This document shows, piece after piece, positions 11,218-21,795 of a stretch of 64,000 nucleotides of DNA. Position 1 is the stretch's first letter, and each line of letters begins with the position of its first letter. The notes below the pieces were generated by a model. It was not told where the DNA came from. It saw only the letters and a program-made list of their open reading frames with translations, and ran no database searches. Made by a program: the position numbers and the translations under genes. Source of the stretch: Dichetophora obliterata (taxonomy: Eukaryota > Arthropoda > Insecta > Diptera > Sciomyzidae); the NCBI GenBank assembly GCA_963920525.1, contig OY986436.1:14397467-14461466 (forward strand). The letters are read 5' to 3'.

Positions 11218-11340
11218 ACATTTTTAAAGTCTCTAAATATAAATTTTCTGTATATGGACTACTGGATCCGGCGAGCTTCCACTCCAGCCAGAGCGTCATT
11301 ACAGCTTAAAGGAATAACTCTTAAATTTGCTCTCCTTTAA

Positions 11341-12204
11341 AATTTAAAACCAAAAAACACAGTAGCTAATTTTGCGTTACTGCGTAACTTTGTGCCAACA
11401 TCATGCGTCGTCAATAGATTTTGCCGAATACGCCAAACAATCTAGTTTGACAGGTTATCAACTAGCTCACGCACACACACACACACTCAGCCAACTATAG
11501 ACTTGTAACAGACTTTCAAACAATTATCTACGTGCCACGTACTCACACACATGCATTTATCTTAACTCACTAGAGTGTACGTATGTGTGTGTGATAATAA
11601 CTACCGCTTATCCGTCGCCATCGTCGCTTGGCGCTGCTCTCAAAATGTAGAAAAACATCGATGAATGAAATCGATATTGGTGCAACGCAACGGTAAAGCT
11701 CAATTTCCGCAATTTTCTGTATTTTCCTCATTCACTTCAAAATGTCGAGAGCTCAGAATTTTAGCTGCAGCGCAAATTAGAGGTAATTGAAAAGTTTATC
11801 ACCCTGCGTTAAGGGAGCAAAACTGCAACATACATATCAACGGAAAAGTGTGTGAAGGACAAAGTTTTAGCGGTGGGCTGAGACTGGTTACGCGGGTAAA
11901 TGAAAGTGCACCCAGTTATAAACATTCAGTTAATTTGCTTTTTAGTATTCAGTATTTAAGGATGAGATTTCAAGGCAATCCATGTAAGTTACAGATTTAC
12001 AAATTTGCTTGGTATTAAAAGTTACTCATACGACATGTTGTACTTGAATGGAAGAAAGACAATATTTCCACTTGCATGAATTTAAGGTCAGATCAATTTT
12101 TAATTAAGAACAAAATGCATAAGGAGTATGTAGAGATCATGAAATGGAAATAGAAACATTCATATCGAGTCAAATTTACTAAAGTGGGCAAACTGAACAT
12201 TAAT
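11341..12204. other. Unique-looking stretch with (CA)n tracts
   Basis: This part has fewer TE signatures and is less AT-rich than its surroundings. It holds a (CA)n run (11470-11487), a (TG)n run (11583-11593), a pair of ATCGAT motifs (11658-11676) and short initiator-like TTCAGTT motifs. It is a candidate host promoter or leader region. Confidence 0.35.
11962..11983 (+). other. Possible short host coding exon with consensus donor
   Basis: ATG in context AAGG-ATG is followed by 22 bases (MRFQGNP plus one base) and a perfect GTAAGT donor at 11984. It lies in TE-free sequence. A phase-compatible exon-like block lies at 34581-34633. No protein family was recognised, and a chance ATG plus donor cannot be excluded. 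Confidence 0.2.
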
Positions 12205-12479
12205 TTTTATACCCCCACGTTTAAAAAACGTAATAGGCGTATATTAATTTTGTCACTACGTTTGTAACGCCTATAAGGAGGAGTGGCCGGTATAGAAAAG
12301 TATATATATTATTGATCAGCATCACCTCCTGAGTCGATTTAGCCATGTCCATCTGTTCGTGTGTCCGTCTGTGGTCACGATAACAGCCGTAATTTTTTAG
12401 CTATCGTAACAAAATTCAATATATAAGCTTTTTATTCAAAAATAGAGGTCAAGTTCGAAAATGAGCTAAATCGGATTAA

Positions 12480-13220
12480 AACCACGTCTACCTCCAATAC
12501 AAAGTGACTTAACCAAAACGGTAAAATCTCTTTAAAATTCTAAAAAATTAATATAATGACTTCAAATTACACAACGTCTTTTTATTAATGTTTAATGTTT
12601 ATTATAAATTTTGAGTATAAAATTTGTAAAAATGGGTTGGAAACCACGTCTACCTCAGATACAAATTGACTTACCCAAAACGGTAAAACCTCTTTAAATT
12701 CCAGAAAAACTAATTTAATAAATTCAAATTTTGCACAGTATCTTTAATGTTTAATATAAGCTTTGAGTATAAAGTATGTACAAATCGGATCAAATCCACG
12801 CCTACCTCCCATACAAAGTGACTTGACCAAAACGGTAAAATATTTTTAAAATCCACAAAAGTTAATATAATGACTTAAAATTTTGCACAGCGTCCTTAAT
12901 ATTTATGATAAACTTTGAGTATGAAATATGCAAAAATGGTATAAAAACCACGCCTACCTTCCTTACAAAGTGACTTACCCAAAACGGTAAAATCTCTTTT
13001 AATTCCACAAAAACTAATCTAATGACTTAAAATTTTGCATTAATATGCATTTTTAGAATAAAATTTGTAAAAGTCGAATAAAAATCACGTCTACTTCCCA
13101 TACAAATTGAGTTCACCAAAATGGTAAAATCTCTTTCAATTCCACAAAAATAATCTTATGACTTAAAATTTTGCTCAAAATCTTTAACAGTTAATATAAA
13201 CTTTAGGTATGAAATTTGAG
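12480..13220 (+). repeat. About 5 tandem units of 137-162 bp inside the DINE-1-like repeat
   Basis: Units start at the motif CCACGYCTACCTCC followed by ATACAAAGTGACTT at about 12482, 12643, 12796, 12948 and 13085. Each carries AAACGGTAAAATCTCTTT and an AT-rich tail. Spacing shrinks from 162 to 137 by small deletions. Central tandem repeats are a known trait of DINE-type elements. Confidence 0.8.
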
Positions 13221-13239
13221 AAATCGTCAACCGTGGAGG

Positions 13240-13980
13240 CAAGGTTGCCAGCAAAAATTCGGAACAATTCCCACGAAAATTACCTTTTTCCCAAAGTAAC
13301 AAAAATTAAATACCACCAAAATTCCCATGCTAAAGATAAACAAAAAAAATTCCCACAGCAATTAAAAAATACCAAAAAAATCCCACGATCATTAAAAATT
13401 ACCACAAAAATACCACGCGTTTTAAGAATACCACCAAAAATCCCATATGCATTTAAAAATCCCACAAAAAATCCCATACGTATTAAAAAATACCACGAAA
13501 AATCAATGAAAATATTTTTTCACTTTTTTTTGGAATTTTAAAATAATTTTTGTAAGCTTACCGCTTACATGCAGAAATGTAGAATTTTTAGAAAAGGTCA
13601 GAATTTTGTTCAGAAAAGAATGCGCTATTAGTTTTTATGCAATTTTGTGATGTCAACTTGTTCTTAAAACAAATATGCAATTTAATCGTTTGTATTAAGG
13701 GTTAGTTCGAAGAAATGTACAGCGTAAACTTATAGCTTTACTCTTCTGTATATATACGTTGATCATCGAATACTATGATTAAGATTTTGCTTAATAAAAG
13801 TAAAAAAAATTTTTTTAAGAAAAAATTCTAAAATTCCCATGCAATTAAAAAATACCACGCTGAATTCCCACGCCAATTAAAAAATACCACGCTGAATTAA
13901 AAAATACCAAGAAACAAAATTCCCAAGATCAATTAAAAATTACCACGAATGGGATTTTTCCCACAATACTGGCAACCTTG
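13240..13980. mobile_element. MITE family A, copy 1 (741 bp, 8-bp TSD)
   Basis: Ends CAAGGTTGCCAG and CTGGCAACCTTG are perfect 12-base inverted repeats. The sequence CGTGGAGG flanks both sides (13232-13239 and 13981-13988), an 8-bp target duplication as in hAT or P superfamilies. The interior is full of repeated AATACCACNNNAAATTCCCA motifs on both arms. A Lys-rich frame at 13209-13541 is a by-product of these. Related copies lie at 43671-44048 and 47048-47645. Confidence 0.85.
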
Positions 13981-14293
13981 CGTGGAGGTATTGTAACTTC
14001 GGCTCAGTCGAATATAATTCCTTACTAATTTTAACTTAGTTTAAATATGTGTTATAATTCTTTTTCTTTTTGTATTTGAGTTTTATAAAAAGTTATAAAC
14101 AATTTGACTTTTTTGTGCGTTTTTGTAATAGCTGTTTCTCAGAATAAAAAAAAGAATTAAGTTAAATTTTTAAAAATATTAATAGACAAAAAAAAAAACG
14201 AAATTGCAATTTAGATAAAAATAACTTTACATTAAACTTTGGAAAATTTTTTATAAATAATACGTTTTTGGAACGAACCTTCTTACTTCTTAA

Positions 14294-14580
14294 GGGCAGG
14301 TTCTTATGAAACTCGAGCAAAAAGCGCAATACTTTTTTTTTAAATTTTTTGATAGCTTATGATGTGTGGAATATGTTTCCAAAGCGGTTTGGCCGATAAA
14401 AATTGCATAAAAAATAGCCCATACGGAAGGATCCATATTTTATGGATAAGCCCTAAAAATTGCTAACCAAATCTTTAAACGCATTTTTGGAAAAATCATG
14501 TTTTTCAAACTGGCCTCCACGATATCTCAAGAACTGCTCTATAGATTGTCTTGAATTTTAGTTACTATAAAGAAGATAAC
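14294..14580. mobile_element. Left-end fragment of a TTAA element (GGGCAGGTTCT family)
   Basis: TTAA (14290-14293) followed by GGGCAGGTTCTTATGAAACT matches the left part of the full copy at 21796-22960 over about 280 bases (shared GATAGCTTATGATGTGT, CCGATAAAAATTGCATAAA and AAAAATCATGTTTT). The right end is missing, apparently cut off by the start of the non-LTR relic. Confidence 0.65.
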
Positions 14581-14591
14581 ATATTTATTGT

Positions 14592-14790
14592 TATCATAAC
14601 GAAGAAGAAGATAACAGCAACAACAACATCAGCGTACATCAGTACTAGGCATCGAGAACATCAGCTGAAACAGCATCCATAGCAACAATATTCACATCCA
14701 CAACAACAACAGCAATATCCTAATCCACATTCACAACAATAATAACAATAACAACAACATAATCGTAAACAGCAAAAACAACATATTACA
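14592..14790 (+). repeat. CAA-rich low-complexity tract
   Basis: Imperfect CAA/AAC triplet runs occur throughout, in frame with a possible Gln/Asn-rich leader of the following retrotransposon ORF1. It may be the 5' part of non-LTR relic C. Confidence 0.5.
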
Positions 14791-14797
14791 GCAGGTA

Positions 14798-16670
14798 GTG
14801 CATGCGAAGGTAGTACTCTTCGTTCAGCTCCAAAAAAAAATTAGTGTCCACATATCCAAATTGAATTTGAACACAACTGCTGATGGCGTTATACAACATC
14901 TTGAAAACATTTTTTCGGTGCATACGAATGATTTTCAATGTTTTTCATTGTTAAAACGTGATGCTGATTTATCCAGACTAAAATCACTTAGTTTTTTTTG
15001 TGATAATTTCATCTGTTCATTTCAAAGAAATTATAAAAAAAAAAATTCTGGCCTGCGGGTGTTCATATAAAAAATTTCACCATAAAAAAACTAATTGGAA
15101 ACTTAAGTAGCAGTAGCAACGTAACGTCTTTATCCACTTCAAGTGTTTGTGGACTCTCTTCATCTTCTCACTCTCTTTCTCAAAATGCTGAAATTGTTGC
15201 TACAGGCATATAACCTGGCCTCTCAACAACAACAATCAACTAATAGATCGTTGGTTATTTCAAAAATGAATAACAATAAATTAAATAAATTTAATTATAA
15301 AATATACTGACATAACGTCAGCGGAATGCGGACAAAATCATCAAAATTTTTGCTTGCATTGTCATTACATGAGTATGATATTGTGGCATTTACGGAAACA
15401 TGGCTTTATAATAAGATTTCAAGCACTGAATATTTTGACTCTTTTGACAATGTGTTTCGTTTTGACCGATATCCAATCGCCACTGGAAGGGAAAGAGGTG
15501 GTGGTGTTTTGCTAGCGGTCAGAAGTGATTTTAAAAGTCGGAATGTTTCTCTTCAATGTGATGATGATAACATAGAACAAATTTGTGTGAATATTGAATT
15601 CTCTGGTTGCCACTCAGTTTATTTTTTGTTTCATATATTCCACCAAATAGTTGCTTAGATATTTATCAAAACCATTTAAATAACATTGAAATCATAGCTA
15701 ATAACTAAAGTAATAAGCAACAAATGATTGTATTAGGAGATTTTAACCTAGGTAATATTACATGGATTACTAATAATAAAAATTTTTTATCTAGTAATAT
15801 TGTATCAGAAACTGAATCAATCGTTACAAGCTTTTTTCTCTTACATAATTTCCATCAATTTAATGATATCAAAAAGGATATTGGTAGAATTTAATCTTTG
15901 CCACTGATGAGCTGAAGGCATCATGTGAACTTTGTATTAATTCAATTTCAAAAAATAGTGTTCATCTTAAGCATTGATATTTAAATTTTACGATTTTTTA
16001 CGTCTTTCAATCACTTGAAAGTTTTATCTTTACAAAAATAAAGTTTCCAGCTTTAAATAATTTTTTTATAATATTTATTGGTCGGTGCTAGCGATGAAAA
16101 CTAATCATAATAGCATTTACTCTTTTATTGCCAATAAATTTGTTAGTGGTATATCAAAGTTTGTTCACGTTCAATGACAGACTAACAAATCTTTAAAATA
16201 TTAAAAACAAAGCTTTTAAAAAATTAAAAAAACAATTCGTGGGACTGATAGGTCTATTTTTGTACGTACTAGGAGAGAATTTGATTTCCTACATAGTTTT
16301 TTGTACAAGCAATATATTTTAAATGTGGAATCCAATCTAAAATCAAATCCTTCATTTTTTGGCAATTTATTAATGATAGTTTTATCGAGTACGAAGGTAC
16401 ACAAACTAATTGTATAGTAGACAGCTGTTACTTATTTACACAATATTTCAAAGAAGTGTTTGAAACACGTAATAATATAAATAGTGCTATTGATTATGAT
16501 TCTCCAAATATTCAAAATAATGAATATTTTTAGTTAGTAGAAGTTGATATAGAAGCAGTAATTGTAGACTTGAATAACTCTGCTAAAAGTGTAATTGATG
16601 GATTTCCACATTTCGAGTACGGTCCTGTTCAAGTGTATTGGGGTCTATATTGCAACCAGATCTTTTGTAA
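14798..16670 (+). pseudogene. Non-LTR retrotransposon relic C (ORF1 end, endonuclease, RT start)
   Basis: 14798-15070 encodes ISVHISKLNLNTTADGVI, an ORF1-type nucleic-acid-binding block. 15326-15658 is the endonuclease start (HEYDIVAFTETWLYNKIS; RGGGVLLAVRS), continued at 15720 by MIVLGDFNLGNITW. After a gap, 16345-16670 reads FIFWQFINDSFIEYEG, YFKEVFETR, a TAG stop, then VIVDLNNSAKSVIDGFP, matching the region just before the RT core. Several stops and shifts break it, and the RT catalytic core is absent. It is on the opposite strand to elements A and B, and more decayed. Confidence 0.65.
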
Positions 16671-16945
16671 AAAAAAATCTAAAAGACAAATATAATTAAA
16701 ACCTTTTGTTATTAGCACGCACGCTTTTAATCTCTCAAATCTATCTAGTTATCACATATTTTATCCCAGATTACCCGTGTATTATCTCCTGTGAGACCTC
16801 TGATATAACCCCTGAAGACCCAGGGTTCTTGGATCAGCACTATCCCTAGTTTCGATCTAAGGGTTGCCTTTGCTATTACCGCTGAAGCCGATTTAGCATG
16901 TTGGAAATTGATTTGGGCAATATAAGTGTTGGTTATTCTTCACTT

Positions 16946-17197
16946 TTATACCCCCTCTTTAACCGATGTCAGAGTATCGGCCTCTGACTCAGTGTCGTCG
17001 TCGGTGGTAATGTTCTGCGAAGCAAGGTTGATGTTGTTGAGATCCTTAACTTCATGAGGTAACAGAGTTATTTCCTCCTCTTTACCTCCCGCTGACTTCA
17101 CTGCCACTTCTTTTACTACTTTGATCGGTATAACAGCCTTGCTCCGCTTTTGGTTTATGGATGTGGGTTGAAACACAACCAAACTAGGGATGTGCAA
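16946..17197 (-). pseudogene. C-terminal part of an unidentified ORF split by a hAT element
   Basis: The minus strand reads FQPTSINQKRSKAVIP, a Lys/Glu-rich middle, ITLLPHEVKDLNNINL and an acidic end (TTDDDTESEADTL) before TGA. The apparent start MHIPSLV lies in the hAT end and is spurious. When the hAT element (17185-20802) and one TSD copy are removed, the frame runs on into 20811-20862 (QSNQTTESYDTGLVVF). Further up, 20866-20965 encodes FYKSEKVPQANKGKLL and IAIDNRSLEAIKSNN in another frame. The protein family was not recognised; a retroelement gag-like or host origin are both possible. Confidence 0.4.
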
Positions 17198-17538
17198 GTC
17201 GAAGTCGAAATAAGTCGAAAATTGTGTTTTGCGTGATAATTTTTGACTTTTGTCGGTCGACTTTCTAATATTGAAAAAAGTCGATAGTCGACTTTTACTT
17301 TCGACTTTTTCATGTTATGCAAAACCAAAATTTGACGTACTCTGAGAACTGCTCTTCTCTAAACTAATAAACGAAATCGCTGTTTAAAAACAAATATAGC
17401 TACGTGGGCAATATTTTTATTAAGCAAAGTAATTGCAAATAATAGCAAAGTAATTGCAATCAGTTCAGTAGAGGATCAAACATATAATAATAAAAATAAA
17501 TTTAATAGTAAAAAGTCTGTTTTTGGCGCTTAGGTTAA

Positions 17539-18816
17539 AGGGGCACAACTATTTAGAATTTTGGGAAAAAAAAAACATTTTTTTAAATTTTCTTAAAGTA
17601 GAATATTTCAAAAGTATTCTCTAAAAATTTCAGACTAATCGGATTATCATTTATGGAGAGAAATAAATTGTCGTAGGGGTTTTTTTTCTACATGAATATC
17701 GTAGTCAAAACTTTAAACTCGTTTTTCTCAAAACCATGTTTTCGAAGCCGGTGATCAATGTAACTTATGAATGGCTTTACCTATAAGTTTAAAATTGTTC
17801 ACTTATTCTACACATTGTTGCTTTTCTGATGGACTAGGGATTTTTTTACGATTACATTTTTTTTTTTTTTTTTTTGAAAATGTGGGTGAAATTTTAGTCA
17901 AATAGCCACTTTGAAATTCAACATCCGCTATTTTTGAAAGAATCAACATTTTTCAAATTGCTTCGTTCATCAGAAGCATTATATCTTTAACTACACGCTG
18001 AGAAATTTTGTTTTAAAATTGAAACTTTTCTGTACCACATTTAAGTCAACACCAGCCTTGGTTTCAAAATCTAGTATATGCAAAATACTAAAAAATGGTT
18101 TTTATACAGCTTTGGTTTAAAATGTAGTACAAGCTTGGATTGAAATATTACAAAAAAAAAAAAAAAAAAAAAATAACAAACACCGCAAGATTCGATCACA
18201 CGACATTCAGTTTGTAAGCTCACTACTCTAACCACCGGTCTACTGACTCACACATAAAAAGCGTAATAAACAAACATATGAACCGAGTCACCTAATATTG
18301 AGTCGCAGCATTGCCAGACTAACTTTTTACGAGTTATTATCTAAATTTAGTATCCAAATGTACTAGAATTTAGTAAAAATTGTATTAAAAATAAAAAGTT
18401 ATACAGAATTGTACTTAAGTTTAAACCAAGAAGGCTAAAATCGAAACCAAAAAGCTAAAATGGATGCTGTAATATTTCTTTTGGTTCAACTTCTAGTACA
18501 GAAGAGTTTTAATTATGAGTTAGTATTTGCAAAGTTTAAATATTAAGCCCCAAGGTTTAAAAAATGCAGAGATATTTTATTGGGACTAATATTTAGTCCA
18601 AAATTTTTAACCGTCTAATTATCCTTTTTTATTTCGGATGGATCCCTCCAGATTTGCTGTATCCCACTAATTAGTCCAATATTTTTTTATAAAAAAAATA
18701 TTTTCTTCAAATTTATATCTTTCATGTGAAAAATTTTTTATTAATTATTTTAATGTGTGCCAAAAAAAAAATCTTAACAATACCTTTTCTTGTACGTTGT
18801 TACTAGTTGTGCCCCC
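17539..18816. mobile_element. TTAA-flanked element (piggyBac-type target) inside the hAT element
   Basis: Left end AGGGGCACAACTA and complemented right end GGGGGCACAACTA are inverted repeats, each bordered by TTAA (17535-17538 and 18817-18820). It is 1278 bases long with no transposase. Its inner arm text (for example CTCAAAACCATGTTTTC) loosely echoes the other TTAA family at 21796. A tRNA-like block lies inside. Confidence 0.7.
18172..18262 (-). other. tRNA-derived SINE-like head
   Basis: The minus strand reads GACCGGTGGTTAGAGTAG (D-arm/A box-like), a possible anticodon arm, then GTGTGATCGAATCTTGC (T-arm/B box-like), followed by a long T-run (plus-strand A-run at about 18149-18172). Spacing is tRNA-like but stems are imperfect. 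A SINE or tRNA relic fits best. Confidence 0.4.
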
Positions 18817-18872
18817 TTAACTCGGCGGTTATTGCTAAATATTTTCTATTTTGTTTTCTTGTATTTCATTAA

Positions 18873-20570
18873 CAGTGTTGCGCAAAACAATTGCAACAAA
18901 ATCAGAACGCTGCTACAAAATCGTGTACATTTTTAAATATCAGGTACACACAAAAATGATTATGGGAACCAAAGCATATATTCATACATCATATTACAAA
19001 CAAATCATATTCAAATTTGGTTTTGTTTTCTTTATTAAATTTAAAATTAATGTGACTTCATTCAGTCTGTCTCAGAGCAAAACAAAAGCAACATAATTAG
19101 TATTAAGTGTAAGATTCATTATTCTTTATAACCGCTGCACATTTTAACGGAATCGACTCTATTAAATTAGATATGTTAGTATTAGGTATATGTTCCCAAT
19201 TAAGTTTCAGGCCTTCATACAGTGCAGTCTTATTGGAAAACCTTTGACCAGAAACTTTTACCTTCAAAATCCCAAAAAGATTTTCAATGGGATTCAAGTC
19301 ATTGTGACTGTGCTGGCCAATCAACGACTTGAATCTCATTGCCTCTTATGTAATCTTTGATGAGTTTTGAAGTGTGCTTCGGGTCGTTGTCGGGCTGAAA
19401 CGTTCACTGAAGCGACATATTCCACTCTGAATGTGGCTGCATCTTGCTTTCTAAAATGTCTTTATATACAAATCGATCCATAATTCCATCGATTTTTAGA
19501 AATGATTCAACTTCATTATAGGAAAAACAAGTCCAGACCGTAATGCCACTGCCTCCGTGCTTAAAATTTATTTTGCAGTTTCGGGCTTCAAGTTGTGTAC
19601 CTGTGTGGCCCCGTACCCTTGCACATCCCATCTGAATTAATCAAGTTGAACTTTGATTCATCGCTAAAAAACGGTTTTCGATTTTCGAACGGTCCAATTT
19701 AGGTGTTTTTTTGCAAGACTGAGTCTAAAAAACAATAAATTGCAACTTGTTGTCACAATTTCAGACAGAATGGTTTTAAATTCTAACACCTCACCTTGTT
19801 TTTTATGCTTAGCTGTAAGCAAAGGTTTCTCTGCCGGTCTGTAACTTCTTTAATCGTTCTCAACGGCTCGTCTTTAAACAATGCTGTGATTGATATCTAA
19901 ATCAAGTGTACGAACAACCTCTTTGGATGTGGCAAATGCATTTCGTTTGAAGACGCCACAAATGTTCCTATCATCACGCAGCGATGTCTTTCACGGCCGC
20001 CCTCTTTAATGTACCGTTGTAACGTCTTTTGTGATGGTATATTTCTTTATTAATCTGCAAACTATTGACCGATTAATATCAAACTGTTTCACGTTAGATA
20101 TTTGCAAATTTCCGTTTTTATGTTCGGATATAATTTGCAATTCAAGAGCTTCACAGTATTTAAAACGTGCCATTATAAATGGAACAGACAATGTCACAAC
20201 TAGCGCAAAAACAAAACTAAACTAAAATGTTTATGACTTACTAACAACACGTGCTTTACAATAACGGAACTTTTACCGGTAATTCTTGGGACTGAGGACT
20301 TGGGACTTGGGACTGTTCTATTTTTACATATTTCAAGTTTTGTTGCTTATGTTTTGCTCTCAGACAAATTGAATGTAGCCACATTAATCTTAAATTTAAT
20401 AAAAAAAAAACAAAACCAAATTTGAATTTGATTTTTTTTTTTGTATATGATGTATGAATGAATATATACTTTGATTCCTATAATCATTTTTGTGTGTCCC
20501 CAATATTAAAAAACATACACGATTTTGTTGCAGCGTACTTATTTTGTTGCTATTGTTTTGCGCAACACTG
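18873..20570 (-). mobile_element. Tc1-like element with about 200-bp inverted repeats
   Basis: Ends CAGTGTTGCGCAAAACAA and its complement at 20553-20570 open long inverted repeats. These stay alignable for about 200 bases (shared ACACAAAAATGATTAT, TATATTCATACATCATA and CAAATTTGGTTTTG). TA follows on the right; the left neighbour is AA, so one TSD base has changed. It lies inside the hAT element. Long TIRs like these occur in some fly Tc1 families. Confidence 0.85.
19103..20173 (-). pseudogene. Tc1-like transposase (DD34E), frameshifted
   Basis: On the minus strand it begins MARFKYCEALELQIISEH with a paired-type HTH (20173 downward). The middle is shifted several times, then come SGITVWTCFSYNEVESF, FQPDNDPKHTSKLIKDYI and DLNPIENLFGILKVKVSG. 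One extra T near 19298 separates the second catalytic Asp from the Glu. Discounting it gives exactly 34 residues between them, the Tc1 DD34E signature. Length is close to the usual 340 residues, so the gene is whole but broken by small indels. Confidence 0.85.
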
Positions 20571-20965
20571 TATATACTGATGTACCATGTTTTTGTTTAT
20601 TTTTTAACAATAAAATATATTTTTCATGTTCAGTTATTTGCTTCTTAACTGCTCAACAACCAGCGGTGGAAATCTAATTCAAAAAAGTCGAAAAAGTTGA
20701 AAAGTGGACTTCTAAAAGTTCATAAAGTCAAAGAGTCGACTTTTACATTTTCAACGCTTGAAAAAGTCGAAGTCGACTTTTGCTGGCAGTTGCACATCTC
20801 TAAACCAAACCTGTATCGTATGACTCAGTTGTTTGATTTGATTGCTTCCAATGACCTATTATCTATCGCGATCGTGAGGAGCTTGCCTTTGTTTGCCTGT
20901 GGAACTTTCTCTGATTTGTAAAAAAAGTATGCTGAAATCGTTTTCAAAAGCTCCTCTTATTTTTG

Positions 20966-21791
20966 AGGCCATGAACATCGAAACTTAATTTTCAATCCGA
21001 TCTACAGCTCTATTCTGGCAAAATAACAATAGTACCAAGTATTGTTAATATTTCTATGTGTTTGTTGTAATTTTTTGATTTCAAAACCAAATTTGGTACT
21101 CAAAAATAAGTTTTGATGAAAATTGTCAGTTGCTTTTCAGAGAGTGATAATTTCATTAAAAAATGTTGTTTTTTTGAGTCTGAAATTGTGTTTTGAAAAC
21201 AAAAATTACAACAAACACAAAAATTTATTAAAAATACTGTGCAACTATTGTCATTTTCTCAGAAAAGAGCTGTCGATGAGCGTATCTTTAAAAAAAAACG
21301 ATTAATATTAAAAATGTTCTCATATTTATTTATTCGAAATGTGCAAACGGGTACTTAGATTTGTCTAAAACAAAAAGTATTGGCAAAAAAAAAAATTAGG
21401 GTTTTTTAAGCCTTGTCAACAATCCGCTTAGAAACTCGTTTACTCGTTGCGTCAGATTCCTAACAAGCATATTCTGCTCAGTATTCGTAAAAGTATTCAA
21501 AAGCGCAAATCCTCTTAACTGTACGGTTACTGCTAGTAAACTGATATGCAGCAGTTTCAACATAGCAAGCTTGCAAAAGCAAATAAGGACCAAAAGAGAT
21601 TGCAGTTAATGAGTGACATTCGAACTCGTGCATGCATACATTATTTTGAAAGTTTGTTTCTTTAAACTACAGTTGAAAGGCACAAATTAGCTTCTATTTT
21701 AAGAATATTGCACAATTTGAGACGTGAGTAAATCGTATTTTTAACTCAAACATTTATAAACATTTTACACTTTTGCAAATTATTTCTTTAT
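20966..21791. other. Stretch with no recognised element
   Basis: AT-rich sequence. The only item of note is a 65-codon minus-strand frame at 21396-21593. Confidence 0.4.
21396..21593 (-). CDS. Small ORF with a hydrophobic N-terminus (doubtful)
   Basis: The frame encodes 65 residues. The start MVLICFCKLAMLKLLHISLL is signal-peptide-like, and the rest (NTEQNMLVRNLTQRVNEF, LTRLKKP) is amphipathic with a basic tail. No promoter, intron or family match was seen. It could be a small secreted peptide or a chance frame. Confidence 0.15.
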   Translation of the reverse strand: MVLICFCKLAMLKLLHISLLAVTVQLRGFALLNTFTNTEQNMLVRNLTQRVNEFLSGLLTRLKKP

Positions 21792-21795
21792 TTAA

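Larger units (their letters stand above)
8045..11340 (-). mobile_element. Non-LTR retrotransposon B (jockey/CR1 group), split by mariner
   Basis: The coding parts lie at 10722-11217 and 8174-9432 on the minus strand. The two halves join exactly once the mariner element is discounted: the RT block ISTIPKLF ends at the right junction, and RLIFLIKEVISPYQHGF continues at the left junction. The 3' side ends in a simple AATAAATAAATAG-type tail at about 8067-8095, typical of this group. The 5' part (ORF1 and endonuclease) is absent. It is related to element A but clearly a different family. Confidence 0.75.
12205..14050 (+). mobile_element. DINE-1/INE-1-like (Helitron-type) repeat, interrupted by a MITE
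   Basis: TTATACCCCCACG opens a block with TATATATTATTGATCAGCATC, GAGTCGATTTAGCCATG and TCCATCTGTTCGTGTG, the recognisable core of the DINE-1/INE-1 repeats of flies. A tandem array (12480-13220) follows and, after the MITE at 13240-13980, the tail GTAACTTCGGCTCAG continues to about 14050. A related tail lies at 44665-44725. There is no coding capacity; such elements are moved in trans. Confidence 0.6.
17185..20802. mobile_element. hAT-type element with 8-bp TSD, carrying two nested transposons
   Basis: Ends TAGGGATGTGCAA and, complemented, TAGAGATGTGCAA are inverted repeats. AACCAAAC occurs exactly on both sides (17177-17184 and 20803-20810), an 8-bp duplication with hAT-like termini. Subterminal regions hold many GTCGACTT motifs on both sides (17200-17310 and 20685-20780). 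No hAT transposase is visible. A TTAA element (17539-18816) and a Tc1-like element (18873-20570) sit inside and make up most of its length, so the original was only about 640 bases: a MITE. Confidence 0.85.

Noticed and set aside
11261..11300. Similarity between ACTGGATCCGGCGAG near 11261 and 62467
   Set aside because: The shared block is only about 15 exact bases with a loose match after it; too short to call a repeat family.
13209..13541. 110-codon Lys/Pro-rich frame
   Set aside because: It is created by AATACCAC/ATTCCCA repeats of MITE family A and crosses the MITE border.
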